Below, in pieces: positions 8,328 to 16,045 of a DNA stretch of 34,511 nt (position 1 is its first letter; each line of letters opens with the position of its first letter). The stretch comes from JBFWVD01 sp050246915. GTDB lineage: Bacteria; Actinomycetota; Acidimicrobiia; Acidimicrobiales; Ilumatobacteraceae. The notes under the pieces were generated by a model. It ran no database searches, had not been told where the DNA came from, and saw only the letters and a list, made by a program, of their open reading frames with translations. The position numbers were made by a program, and so were the translations under genes. The DNA lies in the NCBI GenBank assembly GCA_050246915.1, contig JBFWVD010000050.1:1-34511 (forward strand), read 5' to 3'.

Positions 8328-9389
8328 GTGTCCAGACGGCCGGTGGCGGTGGCGGTCGTGGGCCAGCGCGCAGTCGCGATCGCTGAGCTCATCGTCGCGT
8401 CCGCGTCCATCTCTGATCAGATCGAATGGTGCGGTGTTGTGCCGCTCGGTTCGCCGCTCTCGGACATCGATGTGGTGGTGTTGGCGCTCACCGGGAACGT
8501 CGAAGCCGATGAGTTCGCGCTGCGCCAGTTGGTGGCGACGACCTCGGCCGCCAACGTCGTCGTGGCACTCGCCGGATCGGACTTCTCCACCGCCATGGTC
8601 CGAGCGGCGCGGCGGTTGGGTGTTCGTTCGTTCATCGATCAGTCGTTGTCCGCGCAATCGATGATCGCGGCATTGATGACCATCGCGGACGGGGGTGCCG
8701 TCGAGCCGGGACGCCGAGCGGCAGCTGGCCGTGATTGGATCGGTCGGGATGCGGGGCTCAGCGAGCGTGAGAGCCAGGTGCTCGTGTTGTGCGCCGAAGG
8801 ATTGACCAACCGCGAGATCGCCGAGACCTTGTACATCAACGTCGAGACCGTGAAGAGCCATCTCAAGAACGTGTACAGCAGCCTCGGGCTGCACAATCGG
8901 GCACAGGCGGCCACCTACGTGCATCGAGCACGGTCCACCGGGCGCATGGTGGCGCTCGATTGGTCGCACGACCGTTCTCGTTCCGATGCCGGCGCGGCGA
9001 CCATCGGGGAGGTGTCGGCGTACTCGCTGGCGGTACACCTCGGCCTCGACGAAGCAACGATCGCCGAACGATTGGCCTTGCTCTCGCTCACGACGAGCGG
9101 TCGCGATCGACTCGGTCGCTATTCCACCGCTGTCGACGTGTCGGCCGCGGCATATGCAGAACGACTCACCGCTCGATGGATCGAGTTCGAGCAGACCGCT
9201 CCGCTGTTGCACGACGAAGGTGTGGTTCGCCGACTCGTCGACCATCAGCGGAGCTATCTGCTCGAGTTGTTCACCGCCACGTTTGATGTGCGCCATTGCG
9301 AAGCGATGGTGCCGGATCGGGGCGATGCATCATCGGCTGCGGCTGCCACCCCAGCTCTACCTCGCCTCATACGTCCATCTCATCTGTGA
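8328..9389 (+). CDS. LuxR-family regulator/globin sensor, N-terminal part (frameshifted from the reading frame at 9325)
   Basis: As read, a 353-aa product. Residues 1-123 look like a degenerate receiver domain: strands at VAVAVVG, DIDVVVLAL and NVVVALAG are present, but the phospho-acceptor Asp position is not obvious (LALTGN follows the strand). Residues 143-203 are a clear LuxR HTH (LSERESQVLVLCAEGLTNRE, then ETVKSHLKNVYSSLGLHNRA). From about residue 240 a globin-coupled-sensor fold begins (ERLALLSLTTSGRDRLGRY, HQRSYLLELFTATFD) and is cut at V328. After that the frame reads 25 unrelated residues and stops. Removing one C at 9312 or 9313 joins it to the frame at 9325 and completes the globin. 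The repaired protein would be 910 aa. Confidence 0.8.
   Translation: MSRRPVAVAVVGQRAVAIAELIVASASISDQIEWCGVVPLGSPLSDIDVVVLALTGNVEADEFALRQLVATTSAANVVVALAGSDFSTAMVRAARRLGVRSFIDQSLSAQSMIAALMTIADGGAVEPGRRAAAGRDWIGRDAGLSERESQVLVLCAEGLTNREIAETLYINVETVKSHLKNVYSSLGLHNRAQAATYVHRARSTGRMVALDWSHDRSRSDAGAATIGEVSAYSLAVHLGLDEATIAERLALLSLTTSGRDRLGRYSTAVDVSAAAYAERLTARWIEFEQTAPLLHDEGVVRRLVDHQRSYLLELFTATFDVRHCEAMVPDRGDASSAAAATPALPRLIRPSHL
9309..9316 (+). other. Apparent +1 frameshift site (one extra C in GTGCCGGA)
   Basis: In the first frame the globin reads EAMV and then loses similarity. Deleting one C of the pair at 9312-9313 gives EAMVRIGAMHHRLRLPPQLY, which fits the F-helix pattern of globin sensors (IG-x-x-H-x-R, then P-x-x-Y) and parallels the second globin's RVGVIHERVGLAPQFY. 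The join point is therefore fixed to within a few bases. It may be a sequencing or assembly error or a true inactivating mutation. No slippery heptamer typical of programmed shifting is seen. Confidence 0.8.
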
Positions 9390-11061
9390 CCATCTCGACA
9401 TTCTGTTCGACGGCTCGTCCGACAAGGCGGCGCTCGAGGACGTGATCACCGTCATCGCTTCGGTGATCTTCGACGCCGGTGTCGTGCTCGACGCGTATGA
9501 GGTGTGCGTCGAGCGCGAGATCTTGGAGCGCACGAGTGGTCCGACTCTGGCCGCCACTGTGGACTCCGTAGCGACGCAGGTCGAACAGAGCCGTCCGGTC
9601 GTGCCCCGGCGACGATCGCAGGCCCGCGTCGCTCTCGCTCGGGACGACGCCGAGCTGCGGCGGCGCTTCGTTGGCCTCACGGAGGAACACGAGGCGACGT
9701 TGCGTTCGATCGCGCCCGTCGTGGCCGAGGCCATCCCGCCGGTCCTCGAGAGCTTCTACGCCTTGTTGAGCTCGATCGGCTCGGTGGCCGATCTGGTTCC
9801 TCGCGATGTGGCACAACGTCTCATGGCGCAGGTTGCGGCGTACTGGGACGAGACGTTCACCACCGGGTTCGATGGAGGCCGCGCCGCCACCCGCATGCGC
9901 GTCGGCGTGATCCACGAACGCGTCGGCCTGGCGCCCCAGTTCTACTTGGCCGGTTTGGCTCATCAGATCGCTGGCATGCTGCGATCGTTGGTCCGTCCTG
10001 GCGCAGACCTACGTCGCGAGGTCGACGCGGTGGTCCGCGCTGTGTTCTTCGACGTCACCTTCGTGATCGACGCTTACATGGAGGCCCGGTCGGCGACGCT
10101 CATCCAGACCGGCCGATTCGCCAGCCAAGTCGTGGCCGGACTGGCCAACGGTGTCGCCATCGTGGACGCTCGCGGCCGCATCGAGCACGCCAACGAGCAG
10201 CTGTTGGCCATTGTCGGGGTGGCGGCCGGCGTGCTCCATCGGATGCCGATCGAGAGCGCGTTGCCGTTCGACGGGATCGGTGATCTGGTGTCGGCTGCCC
10301 GATCGTCGCTGACTGGTCGCGTCACGGCCCTGTACAGCGCGTGGGGTCGAAGCCTGCGAGTGACCGGTGTGCGGATGCAGCGCACGGGTGTTGCCAGCGA
10401 CGACTTCGTCGCCGTCGTGGTGGACGACATCTCCGAGGTCGTCAGGGCCAGCGCGGCGCTGGAGCACGATGAACGCCGATTCGATCATGTGTTGTCGGCC
10501 GTCGACGCGTTGGCGTGGGAGATGGATGGTGACAGCCTCACGGTGCTCGCTGTGTCCCGTGCCGCGCTGTCGCTGACCGGCATGCGCGAAACCGATCTGC
10601 TCGGGCGAGCCACGCTCATCGAGATGGTGCACCACGACGATCGTGAGCGCTTCGTGGCGTTGTGTCGTGGGCTCGCCGAGGATGACCAGATCCACCTCGA
10701 CCATCGGATCTCCCGCACTGATGGCGATGTCCGATGGGTTCGCACCTCGATGGTCGCGACCGTCGAGCCAACGGGCTCCCGCACCGTGAGCGGGGTCACG
10801 GTGGACGTGACCGAGTTGCACAACGCACACGAGGGCGAGGTCGCCGCTCTTGTCGGCGTGGCCGATGGCGTTGTGCAGTCGCTGCAATCGGAGCTCGCGG
10901 TGATACGCGTCGAACTCGATGCACTGGCGCGTGGGGCGGGGACGTTCGATGCGGGGTCCAGCGCCGGCCGAGCTCAGATCGACGCGTTGCTCGATGCGGT
11001 GGATCGAACGGAGCGGGTCGTCGTTGAGCTTTCGGACGTGAGACGTTCGAAGAACACCTGA
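9325..11061 (+). CDS. Globin-coupled PAS sensor, C-terminal part of the frameshifted gene
   Basis: Continues the sensor protein in the second frame; numbers refer to the repaired 910-aa product. It completes globin 1 with its likely proximal haem ligand H334, then a second full globin-sensor domain at about 431-590 (LRRRFVGLTEEHEATLRSI, VLESFYALLSSIG, proximal H529 in RVGVIHERVGLAPQFY). A PAS domain follows at about 600-702 (GLANGVAIVDARGRIEHANE) and a PAS_3-type domain with PAC at about 718-831 (DRTDGDVRWVR-like stretch, ending VSGVTVDVTELHNA). The tail 832-910 is a helical hairpin resembling a histidine-kinase dimerisation domain but without the phospho-acceptor His or any ATPase domain. 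The ATG at 9325 is only the first in-frame start after the break; it has no ribosome site and is probably not a real start. Confidence 0.75.
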   Translation: MHHRLRLPPQLYLASYVHLICDHLDILFDGSSDKAALEDVITVIASVIFDAGVVLDAYEVCVEREILERTSGPTLAATVDSVATQVEQSRPVVPRRRSQARVALARDDAELRRRFVGLTEEHEATLRSIAPVVAEAIPPVLESFYALLSSIGSVADLVPRDVAQRLMAQVAAYWDETFTTGFDGGRAATRMRVGVIHERVGLAPQFYLAGLAHQIAGMLRSLVRPGADLRREVDAVVRAVFFDVTFVIDAYMEARSATLIQTGRFASQVVAGLANGVAIVDARGRIEHANEQLLAIVGVAAGVLHRMPIESALPFDGIGDLVSAARSSLTGRVTALYSAWGRSLRVTGVRMQRTGVASDDFVAVVVDDISEVVRASAALEHDERRFDHVLSAVDALAWEMDGDSLTVLAVSRAALSLTGMRETDLLGRATLIEMVHHDDRERFVALCRGLAEDDQIHLDHRISRTDGDVRWVRTSMVATVEPTGSRTVSGVTVDVTELHNAHEGEVAALVGVADGVVQSLQSELAVIRVELDALARGAGTFDAGSSAGRAQIDALLDAVDRTERVVVELSDVRRSKNT

Positions 11062-11145
11062 GTGACCGAGCCATTGCGGCGGGGATGGGCATTGCGCAGT
11101 AGCTTTCGCGTCGCGACGACCGTCGACCGTCGATCGGAGGGGACG

Positions 11146-12057
11146 ATGACTGCACCAGAACCGTGGCCGGCTCGGCGTGTCGGTGATCGCACGGTTCATC
11201 CCATCGGGTTCGGGGCGATGGAGTTGACGTTCCCGCACACCAAGACCGGTGAACTGCGCGTGCCGGTCGAGCGCGCTCAGGCGATCCGCACCGTGCACGC
11301 TGCGCTCGACGCGGGGATCCGACTGATCGACACGGCGATCAACTATGCCATCGACGCCGATGAGATGGGGGCCAACGAGGCGTTGGTGGCCGAGGCGCTG
11401 GCCACGTGGTCCGGCGACAGCGACGACGTTCTGGTGGTGGCCAAGGGTGGCAACCGACGCGATCGCGAGCAGCTGTTCGTGCACGACGGCCGGCCCGAGA
11501 ACCTCCGCTGGTCGTGCGAGACGAGCCTGGCCAAGCTCGGTGTGGAGACGATCGGGCTCTACATACTGCACGCGCTCGATCCGGCAGTGCCATTGGCCGA
11601 ATCGATCGGTGCCTTGGCCGATTTGCAGCGCGAAGGGAAGATCTCGATGATCGGCGTGTCGAACTTCGGCCGTCGTCAACTGGCCGAGGCGCGCACCATC
11701 GCAACGATCTCGGCCGTCGAGAACCAACTGTCTCCGTTCGCTCGGGCAGCCACGAATCTCGCTCACGAATGTGCGACCGAGGCGATCGCGTTCTTGGCAT
11801 GGAGCCCGATGGGTGGTCCGCTCGGTCCCGGGGGACTGCGACAACGGCACCCGGTCATCGCCCGCATCGCCGACGAGCGCGGGGTGTCGGTGCAACGGGT
11901 CGCGTTGGCGTGGGATCTGGCGCAATCACCCAACGTCATCCCGATCCCGTCGGGCAACCAGCCCGAGTTCGTGGCCGACAACGCCGCCGCGGCGGAACTC
12001 CGTCTCACCGACGAGGAGGTCGCCGCCATCAACTCGTTCGAGCCGGAGCCGTTCTAG
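11146..12057 (+). CDS. Aldo/keto reductase
   Basis: A 303-aa TIM-barrel NAD(P)H oxidoreductase with the full tetrad: D62 and Y67 in RLIDTAINYAID, K100 in VLVVAKGG, and H142 in GLYILHALDP. The later GKISMIGVSNFGRRQL and FLAWSPMGGPLG are family-typical. The start is ATG 11146 because GGAGGGG (11136-11142) immediately precedes it; an in-frame GTG at 11062 directly after the sensor stop would add 28 poorly conserved residues. It lies downstream of the sensor gene on the same strand with an 84-bp gap. Its TAG stop shares the palindrome CTAG with the stop codon of the convergent deacylase gene. Confidence 0.88.
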   Translation: MTAPEPWPARRVGDRTVHPIGFGAMELTFPHTKTGELRVPVERAQAIRTVHAALDAGIRLIDTAINYAIDADEMGANEALVAEALATWSGDSDDVLVVAKGGNRRDREQLFVHDGRPENLRWSCETSLAKLGVETIGLYILHALDPAVPLAESIGALADLQREGKISMIGVSNFGRRQLAEARTIATISAVENQLSPFARAATNLAHECATEAIAFLAWSPMGGPLGPGGLRQRHPVIARIADERGVSVQRVALAWDLAQSPNVIPIPSGNQPEFVADNAAAAELRLTDEEVAAINSFEPEPF

Positions 12058-13769
12058 CCGAAGCTCCGCAACACTCGGCCCGCATGCACACCGGTGTGTT
12101 CGTCGTTGCGCACGATGGCCTGCCCGTTGACGAACGTGGCCCGATAGCCGCGGGCGCGCTGGACCAAGCGCGGTGCACCGAGCGGTGCGTCGTACACGGG
12201 CTCGCATTGCATCGCGGCCAGGGCGTCGAGATCGATGACGTTGATGTCGGCGACGCATCCGACCTCGAGCCGCCCACGATCCGCGACACCGAGCAGAGCC
12301 GCAGGGGCTGAAGTGAGACGGCGGATCGCCTCACCGAGCCCGACGCGGCCGGTGTCTCGCACCCAGTGCGCGAGGAAGAACGTCGTGTAGCTGGCGTCGA
12401 CGATGTCGGCGAGATGCGCGCCGGCGTCGCCGAGACCAGGCAGGAAACGCGGGGAGTCGAGCATCGAGGCCAGCACGGCGCTGTCGCGGTTGAACAGCAC
12501 CGCCGAGAACATGGCGCGACCGTCGGACAGGTCGCAGCACCGTAGGAAGGTCTCGGCCGGCGATTCACCTGCCGCCAACGACAGTGCGGCCAACGTTGCA
12601 TCGGGCCCGGCCATGTATCGAGCCGGCTCGCTCGTCGAGTCCGTCCACATGGCGAAGATCTGGTTGGGCGCGGTGATCGATGGAGCGTCCAACGCTTCGT
12701 CGACGAGCGCTCGCCGCAATTTCGGTTGACGTATGGCGTCGAGACGTTGCTCATGGGGAAGCCCGGCCAGCTGGCGCCACGCGTCGGTGCGCCAGGGGAG
12801 CTTGCCGTACAACCCACAGATGGCCCCGCCCTCTCGGGGCATGAGGGTCGCGGTGATGTCAGCCCCGCGCGCCGCGGCGCGCTCGAGCATGTCCGGGGTG
12901 GGTTGCTTGAACCGCGACGTGACCGGGGCCCCAGGCCTCGCTCCGTCGACGGCGGCGCTGGCCACGATGACGCGACCGCCGGTGATGATGCCCACCGTGG
13001 TGAGCAGTTCCATGTCCGGATCGAGATCGCCGGTGTTCAGAACGGCCTGGAACAGGCCCCGATCGCGCAGTACCTCGGCGATCGCGTACACCTCCTGTGC
13101 CGTCGCGGTCGTGCCGGGTACGACGCGGCCGTCGCCGAGGCGATGGCCGGGGTAGCGCGAGGTGGAAAAGCCGGCGGCGCCGTGATCGAGCGCTTCGGAG
13201 GTGAGCCGCACCAGCTCCGCGAGCTCGGCGTCGGTGGGTTGCTCGTCCACTGCCCGATCGCCCATGACGTAGTAGCGCAGCGCGCAATGGCCGACCATGC
13301 CGGCGATGTTGAGGATCGGTGTTCGATGTTCGAGGTAGTCGAGATACTCGCCGTAGGTCTCCCAGCTCCACGGGAGTGCCATCTCTATGGCCTCGGCCGG
13401 GATCTTCTCGACTGCTGCCATCATCTGCGTCAAGCGCCTGTGCTCGCCAGCGCGCACCGGTGCGAAGGTCATGCCGCAGTTGCCCATCAGTGCCGTGGTG
13501 ACACCGTGCCACGACGACGGCGTGAGCGTGTTGTCCCAACCGATCTGTGCGTCGAAGTGGCTGTGCAGATCGATGAATCCGGGCGTGACGATGAGTCCCG
13601 TCGCGTCGAACTCTTCGCGACCCATCGTCTCGACGACGCCCACCGCCGTGATGCGAGCGTCGCCGTTGGAGTCGCCGCCACGGGGGCGATCGACCGCCAC
13701 ATCGGCCACGCGTGCGGCGCCGCCGTTCCCGTCGACCACCGTGCCACCGCGGATCACCAGATCATGCAT
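12054..13769 (-). CDS. D-aminoacylase / N-acyl-D-amino-acid deacylase family amidohydrolase
   Basis: A 571-aa metal-dependent amidohydrolase of the D-aminoacylase family, which hydrolyses N-acyl-D-amino acids. The N-terminal beta-sandwich strand MHDLVIRGGTVVDGNG leads into PGFIDLHSHFDAQIGWD with metal ligands H69 and H71, then TALMGNCGMTFAP, where C98 matches the unusual metal-bridging cysteine of D-aminoacylases. The C-terminal part has FLPGLGDAGAHLADIVD and the closing sandwich RLEVGCVADINVIDLD. Start ATG 13769 fits the conserved N-terminus; a G-rich run lies about 9 nt upstream. The exact acyl-amino-acid substrate is unknown. Related N-acyl-D-Glu or D-Asp deacylases are alternatives. Confidence 0.88.
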   Translation of the reverse strand: MHDLVIRGGTVVDGNGGAARVADVAVDRPRGGDSNGDARITAVGVVETMGREEFDATGLIVTPGFIDLHSHFDAQIGWDNTLTPSSWHGVTTALMGNCGMTFAPVRAGEHRRLTQMMAAVEKIPAEAIEMALPWSWETYGEYLDYLEHRTPILNIAGMVGHCALRYYVMGDRAVDEQPTDAELAELVRLTSEALDHGAAGFSTSRYPGHRLGDGRVVPGTTATAQEVYAIAEVLRDRGLFQAVLNTGDLDPDMELLTTVGIITGGRVIVASAAVDGARPGAPVTSRFKQPTPDMLERAAARGADITATLMPREGGAICGLYGKLPWRTDAWRQLAGLPHEQRLDAIRQPKLRRALVDEALDAPSITAPNQIFAMWTDSTSEPARYMAGPDATLAALSLAAGESPAETFLRCCDLSDGRAMFSAVLFNRDSAVLASMLDSPRFLPGLGDAGAHLADIVDASYTTFFLAHWVRDTGRVGLGEAIRRLTSAPAALLGVADRGRLEVGCVADINVIDLDALAAMQCEPVYDAPLGAPRLVQRARGYRATFVNGQAIVRNDEHTGVHAGRVLRSFG

Positions 13770-13793
13770 TGCCCAACCCCCCCCGGGATGAGG

Positions 13794-13799
13794 ACCGTA
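13794..13799 (-). promoter_or_regulatory. Possible -10 box (TACGGT) for the deacylase gene
   Basis: On the minus strand TACGGT lies at 13799-13794, 24 bases before the deacylase ATG and just after the rhomboid stop codon. It would give a leader of about 17 nt containing the GGGGGGGG run that can act as ribosome site. Co-transcription from the rhomboid gene is the alternative. Confidence 0.35.
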
Positions 13800-13804
13800 A
13801 CGCC

Positions 13805-14692
13805 TCAGCTCTGGCCGGCAGCAGCGAGAGCGATGGCGAACGCGGCGACGCCCACCGCCAGCGCCAGCGGGATGCCCGCCTTGGTGGGACGGCCCTTGGC
13901 GTCGGTCTGCATGAGCGCATATCCCGCCACACCACCGCCGACGAGACCGCCGAGATGACCACCGATGGAGATGCCCGGCACCGCAAAGGTGACGAGGAGA
14001 TTGATGACCAAGATGCCGCCGATGCCGGTCTGCCAGATGGAGATGCCGCGGCGGTGGAAGGCGATGGCCAACGCTCCGAGCAGTCCGAAGATCGCGCCGG
14101 AGGCGCCGACGGTGAGCGAGTCGGGTGTGACGATGAGGGCTCCCGCCGAGCCGGCGATGAGCGACACGATGTACACCAGTAAGAACCGCAGCCGGCCCAA
14201 CCCGACCTCGAGCAGCCGGCCGAGCTGAGCGAGGGCGGCCATGTTCATGAGGATGTGGAAGAAGCTGGCATGCAGGAAGCCAGAGGTGATGATTCGATAC
14301 CACTCGTGGTCGTAGCGGATGGACGGGCCGTAGAGCCCGTAGTCGTTCTGGTTCCACTCGGTGCCGGAGAACCCCTGTTTGGACGCCCGGGCCATACCGA
14401 TCAGGAACACCGCGACGTTGAGACCGATCAAGATCCCCGATACCAGGAAGTGCTGTCGAGCATTCCATCGCCGCACCTGTTCGCGCACCGGCGGGGTGGA
14501 CGCCTTGACGCACTCGAAGCAATGGGAACCGACTGCAGCTTCTCGCAGGCATTCCCAGCAGGCGGGCCGTCCACAGCGGGTGCAGGTGCGACCGGTCTCG
14601 CGGTCTCGATGATGGAAGCAAGTGGTGCTGGTGGGTCCATCGGTGGAGAACCCGGACGATCCCGATGGCGGCGGTGGGGGCAGCGAGCTCAT
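13805..14692 (-). CDS. Rhomboid family intramembrane serine protease with N-terminal zinc finger
   Basis: A 295-aa membrane protease. Residues 1-24 are a proline/serine-rich cytosolic tail. Residues 25-61 form a B-box-like zinc finger with Cys/His at C25, H28, C37, C40, C45, C48, H57, C58 and C61. Six or so membrane helices follow. Rhomboid signatures are HASFFHILMN (H141, H146, N150), the catalytic serine S198 in VGASGAIFG, and the catalytic histidine H246 in ISIGGHLGG. This domain order is typical for actinobacterial rhomboids. The substrate is unknown. A TAGCCT box lies 12 nt before the ATG, and the glutamine amidotransferase gene diverges from the same short region. Confidence 0.92.
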   Translation of the reverse strand: MSSLPPPPPSGSSGFSTDGPTSTTCFHHRDRETGRTCTRCGRPACWECLREAAVGSHCFECVKASTPPVREQVRRWNARQHFLVSGILIGLNVAVFLIGMARASKQGFSGTEWNQNDYGLYGPSIRYDHEWYRIITSGFLHASFFHILMNMAALAQLGRLLEVGLGRLRFLLVYIVSLIAGSAGALIVTPDSLTVGASGAIFGLLGALAIAFHRRGISIWQTGIGGILVINLLVTFAVPGISIGGHLGGLVGGGVAGYALMQTDAKGRPTKAGIPLALAVGVAAFAIALAAAGQS

Positions 14693-14724
14693 GGTTGAGT
14701 GGTGAGGCTACGCCCCGACGCCCG

Positions 14725-14737
14725 TAACGTTGCCGCG
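14725..14737 (+). promoter_or_regulatory. Leaderless promoter -10 (TAACGT, N7, GTG) for the glutamine amidotransferase gene
   Basis: TAACGT at 14725-14730 is followed by seven bases and GTG at 14738. No Shine-Dalgarno is visible. The box supports GTG 14738 as start over the in-frame GTG at 14699. Confidence 0.55.
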
Positions 14738-15412
14738 GTGCTCGCCATCGTCATCTGCAACTGCGCCGACAGCGATCCCGGATTCGTGGGGGAGCACCTC
14801 GAGCAGCTGGGGTATCGGCTCGAACGTCTCCATCGCGAAGACCACGGCGAGTGGAACGAGGACGTCGCCGATGACGCAGACCTGTTGCTGCTGCTCGGTT
14901 CTGACTGGAGCGTGTACTGGGATCACGTCAAGCCCGCGGTGGCCGCCGAGGTCGCTCTCGTGCAGCGACGCATGGCCGCCGATCGGCCCGTCCTCGCCAT
15001 CTGTTTCGGGGCGCAGTTGGCGTGCACCGCGTTGGGCGGGTCGGTCGAACGTGCCGCCGAGGCCGAGGTCGGTTGGCGCGACGTGGGTTCGCGACACGCG
15101 GCGATCGAACCGGGGCCGTGGATGCAATGGCACTACGACGTGTGCCGGCTCCCCGACCATGTGGAGCTGCTGGCGGCCAACGAGATCGGTCCGCAAGCGT
15201 TCCGCCGAGGACGTCTGCTGGCCACGCAGTTCCACCCGGAGGCAACGAGCGCCGTGGTGCAGCGCTGGTCGAGCGGATCCGGAGGCGAGGAGTTGGTGCG
15301 GCTCGGCATCGAACGTGAGGAGCTGCTGGCTCGAACCGCAGCCGAGACGCCGCGATCGGCTGATGCCGCCGGCCGTCTCGTCGACTGGTTCGTCAGCGAG
15401 ATGTGCCGCTGA
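14738..15412 (+). CDS. Class I glutamine amidotransferase (GMP synthase N-terminal-like)
   Basis: A 224-aa stand-alone glutaminase-type domain. The catalytic triad is visible: nucleophile C89 in LAICFGAQLACTALGG, H166 and E168 in ATQFHPEAT. A flavodoxin-like N-terminus (LAIVICNCADSD) and DLLLLLGSDWSVYWD precede it. Stand-alone proteins of this class often act on unknown amide acceptors or as gamma-glutamyl hydrolases, so the substrate is open. GTG 14738 is preferred because of the TAnnnT box; GTG 14699 would add 13 residues. The last codons sit inside a short tandem duplication that repeats the sequence around the stop codon. Confidence 0.85.
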   Translation: MLAIVICNCADSDPGFVGEHLEQLGYRLERLHREDHGEWNEDVADDADLLLLLGSDWSVYWDHVKPAVAAEVALVQRRMAADRPVLAICFGAQLACTALGGSVERAAEAEVGWRDVGSRHAAIEPGPWMQWHYDVCRLPDHVELLAANEIGPQAFRRGRLLATQFHPEATSAVVQRWSSGSGGEELVRLGIEREELLARTAAETPRSADAAGRLVDWFVSEMCR

Positions 15413-15458
15413 CACGCTGTGACATGTGCCGTTGACGCGTTGACGCGTTGACGCGTTG
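15401..15458. repeat. Short tandem repeats over and after the amidotransferase stop codon
   Basis: Two imperfect 23-bp copies lie at 15401-15423 and 15424-15446 (17 of 23 identical), both beginning ATGTGCCG. The first contains the stop codon. Overlapping them, the octamer GTTGACGC occurs three times in perfect tandem at 15431-15454, followed by GTTG. It looks like replication slippage and not a terminator. Confidence 0.75.
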
Positions 15459-15472
15459 GCCGACGGTCAGTG

Positions 15473-16045
15473 TCAGCGCTCGTGGCGACCGAGGGCGCCG
15501 CGGATCTCCGGTACTTCGTCGATGGCACGATCGAAGTCGAGGTAGCTCGCGGCGCGAAAGCCGGTGAGCTTGGCCAGTACCAAGAGCGGGAACGTCTGGA
15601 TGCGTCGGTTGTAGGACTGCACGTTGTTGTTGTGCAACCGGCGAGCCGCCTGGATCCGATCCTCGCTGCGCACGAGGGCGCGCTGCAGATCGGTGAACCC
15701 CTGTTGGGCTTTCAGCTCGGGGTAGGCCTCCGTGAGCAAGAGGAGTTGACGGACCTCGTCGATGAGCATCGACTCTGCCGAGACCCGTTCAGCGGCTCGG
15801 GACAACATGGCGGCGCCCCGGGCGCGCGCCACCGCTTCCTGGGTGCGGCGCTCGTGCACCGCGCCGGCGCGGGTGATCTCGACGAGGTTGGGGACGAGAT
15901 CGTGGCGACGCTGCAGTTCGGTGTCGATGTTCGACCACGAGGTGTTCACTGCTTGGCGGAACGTGACGAGACGGTTGTACCCCATGGCGATGATGAGCGC
16001 GGCGGCCACGATGGCACCGACGATGCTCCACAGTTCGGGGCTCAT
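15473..16045 (-). CDS. lemA: LemA family protein
   Basis: A 190-aa protein with one N-terminal membrane helix (about residues 7-25) and a cytoplasmic or extracellular helical bundle. Family signatures are YNRLVTFRQAVNTSWSNIDT, LQRRHDLVPNLVEI, the long heptad-rich helix with LTEAYPELKAQQGFTDLQRA, and the closing YNRRIQTFPLLVLAKLTGF. LemA proteins have no settled biochemical role; they are linked to membrane stress and surface proteins. The gene overlaps the preceding DUF3137-like gene by 4 bp (ATGA), indicating translational coupling. Confidence 0.92.
   Translation of the reverse strand: MSPELWSIVGAIVAAALIIAMGYNRLVTFRQAVNTSWSNIDTELQRRHDLVPNLVEITRAGAVHERRTQEAVARARGAAMLSRAAERVSAESMLIDEVRQLLLLTEAYPELKAQQGFTDLQRALVRSEDRIQAARRLHNNNVQSYNRRIQTFPLLVLAKLTGFRAASYLDFDRAIDEVPEIRGALGRHER

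Noticed and set aside
9300..9330. Programmed ribosomal frameshift in the globin-sensor gene
   Set aside because: No slippery heptamer, stop-adjacent shift site or obvious downstream stem-loop was seen; a simple one-base insertion explains the data.
10009..11925. A 638-codon minus-strand open frame
   Set aside because: It lies opposite the globin-PAS sensor and AKR genes, crosses their boundary, and has the Arg/His-rich composition of an antisense frame.
13770..14621. N-terminal extension of the D-aminoacylase frame up to 14621
   Set aside because: The family N-terminus begins at ATG 13769, and the extra part is the rhomboid gene read in another frame.
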